Part shown: piece by piece, positions 40,523 through 49,672 of the stretch | Layout: every line of letters starts with the position of its first letter | How positions within the stretch are numbered: the stretch's first letter is position 1 | Assembly: GCF_900100275.1 (NCBI RefSeq) | Contig: NZ_FNET01000008.1 | Coordinates: 62,001-126,000, forward strand | DNA from: Lentzea albidocapillata subsp. violacea | GTDB lineage: Bacteria; Actinomycetota; Actinomycetes; Mycobacteriales; Pseudonocardiaceae | Reading direction: 5' to 3' | Length of the DNA: 64,000 nt | Program-made: the position numbers and the translations under genes | Notes under the pieces: model-generated | What the model saw: the letters and a program-made list of their open reading frames with translations, nothing else | Told to the model about the DNA's origin: nothing | The model's database searches: none

Positions 40523-41392
40523 CTAGACCTTAACTCCGGCGAACAGGTCGTTCTCCGGCAGCGTCGAGTCGACCAGGGAGCGGACGAGCTCGTACTCCTC
40601 GGTCGGCCAGATCTCGCGCTGCAGTTCCATCGGGATGCCGAACCAGCGGCTGGTCGGGTCGATCTGGGTGGCGTGGGCCTTCAGGGCCTCGTCGCGGACG
40701 TCGAAGTAGTCCGCGCACTCGACCTGGGTGGTCACGCGGTCCATCACGTCCGGACGGTCGGTGCTCCAGTTCGCGAGCCACTCGGTGTACGGCGACTCCA
40801 TGCCGCGAGCCTCCATCGCCTCGTGGAACGCGAGGATCTTGGCGCGCGAGAAGCCGTGCCCGTAGTAGACCTTCCGCGTTTCCCAGGCCTCGCCCAGTTC
40901 GGGCTGGTAGGCCGGGTCGGCGGCCGCGTCCAGGGCGGCCATCGAGATCTCGTGCGTGCGGATGTGGTCCGGGTGCGGGTAGCCGCCGTTCTCGTCGTAG
41001 GTCACCACGACGTGCGGGCGGAAGTCGCGGATGGCCTCCACCAGGGACGGCACCGACTCCTCCAGCGGCACGAGGGCGAAGCATCCCTCGGGCAGTGGCG
41101 GCAGCGGGTCGCCCTCGGGGAGGCCCGAGTCCTTGAAGCCCAGCCAGCGGTGCTGGATGCCGAGAATCTTGGCCGCGCGGGCCATCTCCTCCCGGCGGAC
41201 CTCGATGATGTTCTCGAGCACGTCCGGCCTGTCCATGGCCGGGTTGAGGATGCTGCCCGCACCACCGTCGGTACAGGTCACGACCATCACGTCGTGCCCT
41301 TCGGCGATGTAGCGAGCCATCGAGGCCGCGCCCTTGCTCGACTCGTCGTCGGGATGTGCGTGCACTGCCATAAGGCGCAGCTTGTCGGCCAT
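40523..41392 (-). CDS. mca: Mycothiol S-conjugate amidase
   Basis: Mca cleaves mycothiol S-conjugates to a mercapturic acid and GlcN-Ins, detoxifying electrophiles and drugs. The 289-residue zinc LmbE-fold protein shows the N-terminal AHPDDE metal site (VHAHPDDESSKGA), 'TCTDGGAGSILNPAMD', and the second His motif in 'GGYPHPDHIRTHEIS'. The start at MADKLRLMAVHAHPD places the zinc motif as in the family. Its presence marks an actinobacterium that makes mycothiol. Confidence 0.96.
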   Translation of the reverse strand: MADKLRLMAVHAHPDDESSKGAASMARYIAEGHDVMVVTCTDGGAGSILNPAMDRPDVLENIIEVRREEMARAAKILGIQHRWLGFKDSGLPEGDPLPPLPEGCFALVPLEESVPSLVEAIRDFRPHVVVTYDENGGYPHPDHIRTHEISMAALDAAADPAYQPELGEAWETRKVYYGHGFSRAKILAFHEAMEARGMESPYTEWLANWSTDRPDVMDRVTTQVECADYFDVRDEALKAHATQIDPTSRWFGIPMELQREIWPTEEYELVRSLVDSTLPENDLFAGVKV

Positions 41393-41488
41393 GACCCCCG
41401 TGGTCCTCCTGTGTGAATGGTCCTGCGACACTCATCAACTGAACGCCGGGCACCATTGTTCCCCAGAGGCCGAGGAGGGCGCGGAGAA

Positions 41489-41911
41489 GTGGCACAACGC
41501 GTGCTCCCCGAGGGGCGCTACCACAAGCGGGGCCGTAAACCGCTGGCAACGTGGGCGCGCTGGGCATTACTCGCTGTAGCCGTCGCGGTAGGTGCCGTCA
41601 TCGCCTTCGTCGGTTACCGAAATCTCGGCACAAAGCCGATCGAGGCGAAGCAGACCGCGTTCATCCTCCTCGGCGACGACCAGGTGAAGGTCAGTTTCGA
41701 GGTTTCTCGAGATCAACCGGAGCGTGCGGCCGTCTGCATCATTCGGGCCCGGTCCAAGGACGGGGACGAAGCGGGCAGACGTGAGGTTCTGGTTCCGCCG
41801 GGAAATGACGTCGTCGTGGAGACAACCGTTGTCCGCACCTCGAAGCCGCCGGTCACCGGCGAAGTGTTCGGGTGCTCCTACCAGGTTCCCGCCTACTTGT
41901 CCACGAGCTAG
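41489..41911 (+). CDS. DUF4307-type membrane protein
   Basis: A 140-residue protein with a basic N-terminus ([13 protein letters not shown]), one hydrophobic helix (residues ~23-43, '[19 protein letters not shown]') and an exported beta-rich domain with two Cys. It fits the DUF4307 family and occupies the Rv1081c place between mca and greA. Function is unknown. I chose the GTG after GAGGAGGG at ~10 nt; the reading frame stays open further upstream into the mca promoter. Confidence 0.78.
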   Translation: MAQRVLPEGRYHKRGRKPLATWARWALLAVAVAVGAVIAFVGYRNLGTKPIEAKQTAFILLGDDQVKVSFEVSRDQPERAAVCIIRARSKDGDEAGRREVLVPPGNDVVVETTVVRTSKPPVTGEVFGCSYQVPAYLSTS

Positions 41912-42003
41912 CGGCCAAGCGGGTGATCTGCGGTTTAAACGGCGAGATGGGGAACAAATCGCCGTCGCTGAACGTTGTCTACGTGTTACTATTGCCGCTC
42001 AAG

Positions 42004-42030
42004 CACGGCCCCGGCGCGGGCCGTGTTTTT
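42004..42030 (+). terminator. Hairpin with T5 tail upstream of greA
   Basis: CACGGCCC-6 nt-GGGCCGTG followed directly by TTTTT is a canonical terminator, 93 bp after the DUF4307 gene and 75 bp before greA. A TGT-TACTAT extended -10-like element (41984-41992) lies just before it, so it might instead sit at the start of the greA leader. It may end the DUF4307 transcript or act as an attenuator. Confidence 0.75.
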
Positions 42031-42032
42031 CC

Positions 42033-42056
42033 GTTCCGGGCCCACGGCCCGGGAAC
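42033..42056 (+). promoter_or_regulatory. Second leader hairpin before greA
   Basis: GTTCCGGGCC-CAC-GGCCCGGGAAC is an inverted repeat with one bulged base, immediately after the terminator-like hairpin. It lies in the likely greA 5' region and ends 48 nt before the chosen GTG. Its role is unknown. Confidence 0.45.
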
Positions 42057-42104
42057 TATCTGGGGCACACGCGTGCGCCGGAGCAAGACGAGGAGTTGGT
42101 GACC

Positions 42105-42593
42105 GTGAGCGACACCCAGGTGACCTGGCTGACCCAGGAGGCCTACGACCGGCTCAAGGCTGAGCTGGACGAACTCATCGCGTACCGCCCGGTCATGGCT
42201 GCCGAGATCAACGCCCGCCGCGAGGAGGGCGACCTCCGCGAGAACGGTGGCTACCACGCGGCTCGCGAGGAGCAGGGCAAGCAGGAGGCGCGCATCCGCC
42301 AGCTGCACGAGCTGCTCCAGGCCGCGAAGGTCGGCGAGGCCCCCACCACCAAGGGTGTCGCGGCACCGGGCACAGTGCTCACGATCCGCTACGAGGGTGA
42401 CGACGAGACGGAGACTTTCCTCCTCGCCACCCGCGAAGAGGGCGCGCACGGCGAGATGGAGGTCTACTCCCCGCTTTCGCCGCTCGGCAAGGCCCTGAAC
42501 GGCGCCAAGGACGGCGAGACCGTGTCCTACGAGCTGCCGAACGGCAAGCAGCAGAAGGTCACGTTGATCTCGGCGGTTCCTTACCAGTCGTAG
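42105..42593 (+). CDS. greA: Transcription elongation factor GreA
   Basis: GreA rescues backtracked RNA polymerase by stimulating transcript cleavage. The 162-residue protein has the N-terminal coiled coil with the acidic tip '[19 protein letters not shown]' and the helix '[13 protein letters not shown]', then the C-terminal FKBP-like domain ending '[20 protein letters not shown]'. The GTG at VSDTQVTWL lies 9 nt after AGGAG; a GTG two codons upstream is too close to that site. Two hairpins precede it. Position next to DUF4307 and mca follows the mycobacterial order. Confidence 0.96.
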   Translation: MSDTQVTWLTQEAYDRLKAELDELIAYRPVMAAEINARREEGDLRENGGYHAAREEQGKQEARIRQLHELLQAAKVGEAPTTKGVAAPGTVLTIRYEGDDETETFLLATREEGAHGEMEVYSPLSPLGKALNGAKDGETVSYELPNGKQQKVTLISAVPYQS

Positions 42594-42610
42594 TCACGCC
42601 ATAAACCTGC

Positions 42611-42642
42611 GAAAGGGCGGTCACTTCGGTGGCCGCCCTTTC
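42611..42642. terminator. Bidirectional terminator with UUCG loop
   Basis: A 14-bp stem (GAAAGGGCGGTCAC with GTGGCCGCCCTTTC, one G-T pair) closed by a TTCG tetraloop, with flanking A/T residues. It overlaps the last codons of the convergent Lrp-like gene. Confidence 0.88.
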
Positions 42643-43130
42643 ACGCGTTCCAGCAATGGCCGCACACGTGGAGGCACCGGCGTCGACAACGCAATGGAGG
42701 TCGACAGCCTCCGGACGTGAGGGACGTCGACGATGTGATCCACCACGCGCTGCAGGTCCGCATTCGACCTCGCGACCATTCGCACGAACAGATCGCCCTG
42801 TCCCGTCGTCGCGTGCACCTCGCACACCTCGCTGATCGCGGCCAGCCCCTCGCACACCTCGGCCCGGCGTCCCTGCGCGATCTCCACCGTCGCGAACGCC
42901 GTCAGCCCGTATCCCATCGCGCCGAGGTCGAGCGCCGGCGGGAACCCGGTGAGCACTCCTCGCTCGACCAGCCTGTCCAGCCGGGCCTGCACGGTTCCCC
43001 GTGCGACGCCCAGCCGGCGGGAGCATTCGAGGACGCCCAGCCGGGGCTCGTCCGTCAAGAGCAGAAGCAGCTTCGCGTCGAGTTCGTCCACGGGCTGGTC
43101 AGAGTGCTCACCCTGCTGATCCAAAGGCAT
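42621..43130 (-). CDS. Lrp/AsnC family regulator
   Basis: A 169-residue Lrp-family regulator. An N-terminal winged helix ('LDAKLLLLLTDEPRLGVLE'; 'RRLGVARGTVQARLDRLVERG') is followed by the effector-binding RAM domain ('GDLFVRMVARSNADLQRVVD'). It is divergent to hppD and probably controls tyrosine/4-hydroxyphenylpyruvate catabolism or responds to an aromatic amino acid. The ATG is placed five nt after a TATAGT -10 element on the minus strand, so the message appears leaderless. Its 3' end runs into the shared terminator. Confidence 0.91.
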   Translation of the reverse strand: MPLDQQGEHSDQPVDELDAKLLLLLTDEPRLGVLECSRRLGVARGTVQARLDRLVERGVLTGFPPALDLGAMGYGLTAFATVEIAQGRRAEVCEGLAAISEVCEVHATTGQGDLFVRMVARSNADLQRVVDHIVDVPHVRRLSTSIALSTPVPPRVRPLLERVKGRPPK

Positions 43131-43134
43131 AGAT

Positions 43135-43148
43135 CACTATACAAAGTG
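43135..43148. promoter_or_regulatory. Overlapping divergent promoters with CACT-N6-AGTG
   Basis: CACT-ATACAA-AGTG is an inverted repeat. It contains TATAGT read on the minus strand (positions 43141-43136, five nt before the regulator's ATG) and TATACA on the plus strand (43138-43143) towards hppD. A regulator bound here would cover both -10 elements. Inference from position and sequence only. Confidence 0.5.
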
Positions 43149-43165
43149 TCCTGTGAATTCGCTGA

Positions 43166-44386
<1,221 letters not shown>

Positions 44387-44518
44387 TGTCCTGCGCCGGA
44401 ACGGTGCAGCGAGGCGCCCTGCCGAGCGTGGATGCGCCGCCGACGTGCCGAGTCACGCCACTGATGGCGATCCCCCGGTAGGCTGCCTCACGGGGGACTC
44501 ACATCGGGTGGAGGTGGC

Positions 44519-44761
44519 ATGGCATTCGCGCGACGCGTGGCCGCGGTGATTCCGCTGGTCGGAGCCGTGACCACGGCTGTGGCACTGACCGGCGCGGCGT
44601 TCTTGACAGTGGCGCACGCGGGCTGTGACGAGGCCGGCCGCTTCGTCCGCAGCGGCGAGACGATCCAGTTCGTCGGCGGCTGTGTGAACGGCGCCGACCT
44701 ACCGTCGGCTCCGACAGCCGAGGCCGAGAACGTGGACAGGTTCGGCTCGAAGAAGCCGTGA
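44519..44761 (+). CDS. Small secreted or membrane-anchored protein
   Basis: An 80-residue protein with an N-terminal hydrophobic segment (residues ~7-34, ending HAGC). A short extracellular part follows, with two Cys about 19 residues apart (AGCDEAGRF and VGGCVNG). The ATG follows a GGAGG at ideal spacing. A signal peptide cleaved near AHA, or an uncleaved anchor, both fit; the ..AHAGC is not a good lipobox. No family is recognised. It lies between hppD and the convergent metB and shares a terminator with metB. Confidence 0.68.
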   Translation: MAFARRVAAVIPLVGAVTTAVALTGAAFLTVAHAGCDEAGRFVRSGETIQFVGGCVNGADLPSAPTAEAENVDRFGSKKP

Positions 44762-44770
44762 CAGACGCAG

Positions 44771-44796
44771 AAGGCCCCTCCCGCGGGAGGGGCCTT
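44771..44796. terminator. Bidirectional terminator
   Basis: A near-complete palindrome AAGGCCCCTCCC-GC-GGGAGGGGCCTT; flanking AGAAGG and CCTTTC supply A/T ends. It separates the small secreted gene from convergent metB. Confidence 0.88.
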
Positions 44797-44812
44797 TCGC
44801 ATGCCCGGAAAC

Positions 44813-45958
44813 TCAGCCCAGCGCTTCGAGCAGGTCAGCCACCAGGTCGTCACCGGACTCGATGCCCACCGACACCCGCACCAGATCCGCGGGCACCTCC
44901 AGCATCGACCCGGCCGTGGAGGCGTGCGTCATCTTGCCGGGGTGCTCGATCAACGACTCGACCCCGCCCAGCGACTCGGCCAGCAGGAACAGCTTGGTCC
45001 GCCCACACACCTCGAGCGCCGCCTCCTCGCCACCGTCGACGATGAACGACACCATGCCGCCGAACCGGCTCATCTGCTTGGCCGCGACCGTGTGGCCGGG
45101 GTGCGACTCGAGGCCGGGGTAGATGACCTTCTTCACGCGCGGGTGCCGGGTCAGGGCCTCGGCGACCAGCTCGGCGTTGTCGGAGTGCTTGTCCATGCGC
45201 AGCTGCAGGGTCTTGATGCCGCGCAACGTCAGGTAGGCGTCGAACGGCCCGGGGACCGCGCCGGCACCGTTCTGCAGGAACGCGAACGCCGCGTCCAGCT
45301 CCTCGTCGGAGGTGATCAGCGCGCCGCCCACGACGTCGGAGTGACCGCCGATGTACTTGGTCGTCGAGTGCAGCACCACGTCCGCGCCCAGCTCCAGCGG
45401 GGTCTGCAGGGCGGGCGAGGCGAAGGTGTTGTCCACCACCAGCTTGGCGCCGGCGCCGTGGGCGACCGAGGCGATCGCCGCGATGTCACCGATGTTCAGC
45501 AGCGGGTTGGTGGGCGTCTCGATCCACACGAGCTTCGTCTCGGGACGGATGGCCGCGCGGATGGCGTCGACGTCCGAGACGGGGGCCGGCGAGTGGGTGA
45601 TCCCCCACTGCGAGAAGACCTTGTCGATCAGCCGGAACGTACCGCCGTAGGCGTCGTTCGGGATGACGATGTGGTCGCCGGGCTTGAGGAACGTGCGCAG
45701 CGCGGCGTCGGTCGCACCCATGCCGGAGGAGAACGCACGGCCGTAGCGGCCGCGTTCGAGCGACGCGAGGCACGTCTCCAGTGCACGGCGGGTGGGGTTG
45801 CCGGTGCGCGAGTACTCGAAGCCCTCACGCAGGCCGCCCACGCCGTCCTGGGCGTACGTCGACGTGGCGTAGATGGGGACGTTCACCGCACCCGTGGTCG
45901 GGTCCGGGTCCTGACCGGCGTGGATCGCCCTGGTGGCGAAGCCGTATGGGGTGCTCAT
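44813..45958 (-). CDS. metB: Cystathionine gamma-synthase/lyase
   Basis: A PLP enzyme of the Cys/Met metabolism family, 381 residues. Markers are 'FEYSRTGNPTRRALE', 'FSSGMGATDAAL', 'NDAYGGTFRL', and the PLP Lys in HSTTKYIGGHSD. Synthase and lyase cannot be told apart by eye; the syntenic mycobacterial gene is named metB. With cbs 1.3 kb upstream on the same strand it completes a transsulfuration pair. MSTPYGFATRAIHAGQ was chosen as N-terminus. Confidence 0.92.
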   Translation of the reverse strand: MSTPYGFATRAIHAGQDPDPTTGAVNVPIYATSTYAQDGVGGLREGFEYSRTGNPTRRALETCLASLERGRYGRAFSSGMGATDAALRTFLKPGDHIVIPNDAYGGTFRLIDKVFSQWGITHSPAPVSDVDAIRAAIRPETKLVWIETPTNPLLNIGDIAAIASVAHGAGAKLVVDNTFASPALQTPLELGADVVLHSTTKYIGGHSDVVGGALITSDEELDAAFAFLQNGAGAVPGPFDAYLTLRGIKTLQLRMDKHSDNAELVAEALTRHPRVKKVIYPGLESHPGHTVAAKQMSRFGGMVSFIVDGGEEAALEVCGRTKLFLLAESLGGVESLIEHPGKMTHASTAGSMLEVPADLVRVSVGIESGDDLVADLLEALG

Positions 45959-46020
45959 GTTCGAAGGGTACTCACCCATCTGGCCGCCGACCGCAAGAGT
46001 CCAGGCAGTGAAAACGGACC

Positions 46021-46047
46021 AGCCCCCGGCCGAGGTGGCCGGGGGCT
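46021..46047 (-). terminator. Hairpin after the RDD gene
   Basis: A perfect 11-bp stem AGCCCCCGGCC / GGCCGGGGGCT with a 5-nt loop, 26 bp beyond the RDD gene stop. On the minus strand a GTTTTC run follows after a few bases. It would separate the RDD gene from metB. Confidence 0.72.
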
Positions 46048-46072
46048 GGACTTCGATCCACGCTTCTGGGCT

Positions 46073-47128
46073 CTACCAGCCCTGCTGCTGACCGCCGTAA
46101 CCCTGCTGCGGAGGCTGGCCGTAGCCACCCTGCTGCGGGGCCTGCTGCTGCGGGTAACCGCCGGTGCCGGGCTGCTGCGGGTACCCGCCGGTGCCGCCGT
46201 AGGGCGACGCGGTCTCCGGGGCGTTGATCACGATGGACTTCATGATCTTGTCGGCCCAGGTCTGCTTCTTGGGCTCCCAGAGCGGGGCGAAGAAGCCCGC
46301 GTAGCACGGCAGGGCGTCGACGACGTGGCACAGCTGGCGCACGAACGTCGTACCGCCGCCCAGCGGCTGCATGGTCTCTTCACCGACCAGCTTGATCTTC
46401 GCGACCTTCTTGCCGATCGACTGACCGGTCTGGCCCTGCTTGATCACCGTGTTCCAGATGATGAAGCCGAAGTTCGCCAGCCAGATCGGGATGGCGAGCA
46501 GCGCGAGACCGGGGGCGTCGGACGCCACCGCGATGCCGACGACCACGTAGTACAGGATCAGCGTGACGACGGTCGGGGCCGCGATGTCGATCAGGTAGCC
46601 GACGAAGCGCGAGCCCCATTCGGCGTAACCGGTCGGAGGCGGCGGAGCCATGCCATAGGCGGGCTGGCCGTAGCCACCGGGCTGGCCGTAGGCCTGCTGC
46701 TGCGGCTGGCCGTACGGGTTCGGCTGCGGAGCACCGTAAGGCTGCTGCTGCGGAGCACCGTAGGCCTGCTGCTGCGGCTGGCCGTACGGGTTGGACTGCG
46801 GAGCGCCGTAAGGCTGCTGCGGAGCACCGTAGGCCTGCTGCGGAGCGCCGTAGGCCGGCGGCTGGGCGGGGAACCCGCCGGAGCCGGGGCCCTGTGCCGG
46901 GAAGCCACCCGAGGCGGGCGGCACCTGACCGGGGCTGACGACCTGGGTGGCGTCCGCGTTCTGCTGCGGTGCGGCAGGAGCGTGCCCTGGCGAGACGACC
47001 TGCGTCGCGTCCGGGTTCGGGTTCGCCGCGGACGGCTGGCCACCCCCCGGGACGATCTGCGTTGCGTCCGCGTTGGGCTCCTGCGGCTGACCGCCGAACG
47101 GATTTCCTGGCGGCTGCGGAGCGTTCAT
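46073..47128 (-). CDS. RDD-family membrane protein with Pro/Gln repeats (Pra-like)
   Basis: A 351-residue protein in three parts. Residues 1-65 carry three ADATQ-type motifs (Thr at 23, 42 and 61, exactly 19 apart). Residues ~85-160 are QQPYGAP/NPYGQPQQQ repeats. Residues ~165-300 are an RDD domain with two or three hydrophobic helices ('FVGYLIDIAAPTVVTLILYYV', 'TGQSIGKKVAKIKLV'). A second repeat tail (GGYPQQPG) ends the chain. It corresponds to mycobacterial proline-rich antigen Pra (Rv1078) by order and layout. The DATQ(V/I)V motifs look like Ser/Thr kinase or FHA-binding sites. Confidence 0.88.
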   Translation of the reverse strand: MNAPQPPGNPFGGQPQEPNADATQIVPGGGQPSAANPNPDATQVVSPGHAPAAPQQNADATQVVSPGQVPPASGGFPAQGPGSGGFPAQPPAYGAPQQAYGAPQQPYGAPQSNPYGQPQQQAYGAPQQQPYGAPQPNPYGQPQQQAYGQPGGYGQPAYGMAPPPPTGYAEWGSRFVGYLIDIAAPTVVTLILYYVVVGIAVASDAPGLALLAIPIWLANFGFIIWNTVIKQGQTGQSIGKKVAKIKLVGEETMQPLGGGTTFVRQLCHVVDALPCYAGFFAPLWEPKKQTWADKIMKSIVINAPETASPYGGTGGYPQQPGTGGYPQQQAPQQGGYGQPPQQGYGGQQQGW

Positions 47129-47218
47129 CCGGTTTCCAACCCCCTTGGCTGGGCCGTGTACGAGTGAGACTGATGATGATCTGGGGCGTCACGCTATCGG
47201 ACGCACCGGCTCCTACGC

Positions 47219-48589
47219 TCAGCGACCAGCCAAGAACCCCAGAATGTCCTGCCGAGTTACGACTCCGGCAGGCTTTCCGTCCTCCAGTACGAGGGCGGCG
47301 TCGGCGTTCGAGAGCGCGTTCATGGCGATGCCGACCGGCTCACCAGCGCCGAGCGTCGGCAGCGGCGGCGACATGTGCTTGTCCAGGCGGTCGGACAGCT
47401 GGGCCTTCCCGGTGAACAACGCGTCGAGCAGGTCGCGTTCGTTGACCGCGCCGGCGACCTCGGCGGCCATGATCGGCGGTTCGGCGTTGACGACCGGCAT
47501 CTGCGAGACACCGAACTCGCGCAGGATCGCGACGGCGTCACCCACCGTCTCGTTGGGGTGCGCGTGCACGAGGTCGGGGAGCATGCCGCCCTTGCGGCGC
47601 AGCACGTCGCCGACGGTCGCGCCGGTCGAGTCGGGCGGCAGGAAGCCGTAGGACGCCATCCAGCGGTCGTTGAAGACCTTGGACAGGTAGCCGCGGCCGC
47701 CGTCCGGGAGGATCACGACCACGACGGCGTCCTCGGGCAGGTCCTTCGCGACGCGCAGCGCGGCGGCGGCCGCCATGCCGCAGGAACCGCCGACGAGCAG
47801 GCCCTCCTCGCGGGCGAGGCGGCGGGTGATGTCGAACGAGTCCGCGTCCGAGACCTCGACGATCTGGTCGCAGATGGTCTTGTCGTAGGCCTCGGGCCAG
47901 AAGTCCTCGCCGACGCCCTCGACCAGGTACGGACGGCCGGTGCCGCCGGAGTAGACGGAGCCTTCCGGGTCCGCGCCGATGACCTTGACGGCGCCGTCCG
48001 AGATCTCCTTGAGGTACCGGCCGGTACCGGAGATCGTGCCGCCGGTGCCGACGCCCGCGACGAAGTGCGTGATCCTGCCGGCGGTCTGGCGCCAGATCTC
48101 GGGGCCGGTCTGGTGGTAGTGGCTCGCCGGGTTCTCCGGGTTGGAGTACTGGTCGGGCTTCCACGCGCCGGGGATCTCGCGGACGAGCCGGTCCGAGACG
48201 TTGTAGTAGGAGTCCGGGTGCTCGGGCGCGACGGCCGTCGGGCACACCACGACCTCGGCTCCGTAGGCCTTGAGGACGTTGCGCTTGTCCTCGCTGACCT
48301 TGTCCGGGCACACGAAGACGCACTTGTAGCCCTTGCGCTGGGCGACCAGCGCGAGGCCGACGCCGGTGTTGCCCGAGGTCGGCTCGACGATCGTGCCGCC
48401 GGGCTGCAGCTCACCGGACTTCTCGGCCGCCTCGACCATCCGCAGTGCGATGCGGTCCTTCACGCTGCCGCCGGGGTTCAGGTACTCCACCTTGGCCAGC
48501 ACCGTGGCCTTGATCCCCGTGGTCAGGGAGTTGAGCTTGACCAGCGGCGTGTTGCCGACCAGATCGACGACGTGCTCGACGTACTCCAC
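47219..48589 (-). CDS. cbs: Cystathionine beta-synthase
   Basis: CBS condenses serine with homocysteine to cystathionine. The 456-residue protein has the PLP Lys in 'NPGGSVKDRIALRM', the phosphate loop 'SGNTGVGLALVA', and 'GVGTGGTISGTGRYLKE'. The C-terminal ~120 residues form a CBS-domain pair ('VHAHPNETVGDAVAILREF'; 'GVVTRQDILGFL'), as in Rv1077. No N-terminal heme motif is seen. Together with metB it routes homocysteine to cysteine, which also feeds mycothiol synthesis. Confidence 0.95.
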   Translation of the reverse strand: MEYVEHVVDLVGNTPLVKLNSLTTGIKATVLAKVEYLNPGGSVKDRIALRMVEAAEKSGELQPGGTIVEPTSGNTGVGLALVAQRKGYKCVFVCPDKVSEDKRNVLKAYGAEVVVCPTAVAPEHPDSYYNVSDRLVREIPGAWKPDQYSNPENPASHYHQTGPEIWRQTAGRITHFVAGVGTGGTISGTGRYLKEISDGAVKVIGADPEGSVYSGGTGRPYLVEGVGEDFWPEAYDKTICDQIVEVSDADSFDITRRLAREEGLLVGGSCGMAAAAALRVAKDLPEDAVVVVILPDGGRGYLSKVFNDRWMASYGFLPPDSTGATVGDVLRRKGGMLPDLVHAHPNETVGDAVAILREFGVSQMPVVNAEPPIMAAEVAGAVNERDLLDALFTGKAQLSDRLDKHMSPPLPTLGAGEPVGIAMNALSNADAALVLEDGKPAGVVTRQDILGFLAGR

Positions 48590-48708
48590 CGGTATCTACT
48601 CCCCTGCTCCCACTCTCCGAGATAGCGGAACGAAGCGTAGCTCTAGTGGCTGCGGAGGTTAACTCGAACGGCGGCGCCGACGATTCCGAGGGGAAGGGGG
48701 TGGCGCCG

Positions 48709-49581
48709 ATGATCGGACTGCGGACGCTGCGAGCGGTGGCGATGACCGCCGCGACGCTCGGAGGGCTCTCGGGCGCGCTGGTCGGTCTGCTCACTGAGCA
48801 GGGACGACGTGCCCGCGTGGCCATCGGTGTGCTGGAGCATCTCTGGCCCGCACCGGACGGCGTGTACCTCGACGACGGCGGTGATCCGCTGCGGCTGGCG
48901 GTGCTCGGCGACTCGATGGCGGTGGGTGTTGGTGTGACCCATCCCTCGCAGATGCCGGGCGTGTTGCTGGCCCAGGCGCTGGCCGAGGAGGCAGGCCGGC
49001 CGGTGCGCCTGTCGACGTACGCGATCAGCGGCTCGACCACGCGTGACCTGGTGCCGCAGGTCGACGCGGCCGTGCGGGACGTGCCCGAGGTCGCGTTGAT
49101 CATCATCGGCGCGAACGACGTGACGTCGCGGATGGGCACCGCCGAGTCGGCCCGGTTACTGGCGGAGCAGGTGGGCAGGCTGCGCGCGGTCGGCTGCGGC
49201 GTCGTCGTCGGCACATGCCCCGACCTCGGGATCGTGCGGCCGATCCCCCAGCCGTTGCGGATGGTCGGGCGCCGGTACAGCCTGCGTCTCGCGGCCGCGC
49301 AGACCGCCGCGGTGCGACGGGCGGGCGGCGTGCCGGTGTCGCTCGGGAACCTCCTCGCGCCGGAGTTCATGGCGCGGCACGCCGACATGTTCAGCTCGGA
49401 CCGCTTCCACCCCAGCGCGATCGGTTACGAGGCCGCGGCCGGCGTGCTGCTGGCGCCGTTGTGCCAGGTGGCGGGGCTGTGGCCAGGCTGGGTCGCGCCC
49501 GTCGTACGGCTGCCGTCCGCGGCGGCGCTGGCGGTGCGGCCGTCCCGCGTGCCGGCGTGGCTGCAGAAGCGGCACGCTTGA
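48709..49581 (+). CDS. SGNH/GDSL hydrolase
   Basis: A 290-residue SGNH-fold esterase. Block I is 'LAVLGDSMAVGVG' (catalytic Ser), block III 'IIIGANDVTS', and the Asp-His pair is in 'SSDRFHPSAIGY'. A hydrophobic N-terminus (about residues 8-28) indicates export or membrane anchoring. It corresponds to Rv1075c by order. The ATG 8 nt after GGGGAAGGGGG was chosen; GTGs 3 and 21 codons upstream are in frame. It is divergent from cbs and precedes the thiolase gene. Confidence 0.87.
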   Translation: MIGLRTLRAVAMTAATLGGLSGALVGLLTEQGRRARVAIGVLEHLWPAPDGVYLDDGGDPLRLAVLGDSMAVGVGVTHPSQMPGVLLAQALAEEAGRPVRLSTYAISGSTTRDLVPQVDAAVRDVPEVALIIIGANDVTSRMGTAESARLLAEQVGRLRAVGCGVVVGTCPDLGIVRPIPQPLRMVGRRYSLRLAAAQTAAVRRAGGVPVSLGNLLAPEFMARHADMFSSDRFHPSAIGYEAAAGVLLAPLCQVAGLWPGWVAPVVRLPSAAALAVRPSRVPAWLQKRHA

Positions 49582-49672
49582 GTTTCGGAATTCTCGTCAC
49601 TCGCGCTGGCCGGGGTGAGCGGGCGTTAACTAGGCTCGGCGGCAACCTTGACTCTCAACGAGGAGTTTCGTG

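Noticed and set aside
46650..46870. Short tandem repeats that might suggest a repeat array
   Set aside because: They are coding repeats (YGAPQQ-type) inside the RDD protein, without spacers of constant length, so not CRISPR.
44801..47167. A 788-codon plus-strand open frame across metB and the RDD gene
   Set aside because: Antisense to two well-supported genes; the protein is a low-complexity Arg/Val/Gly string.
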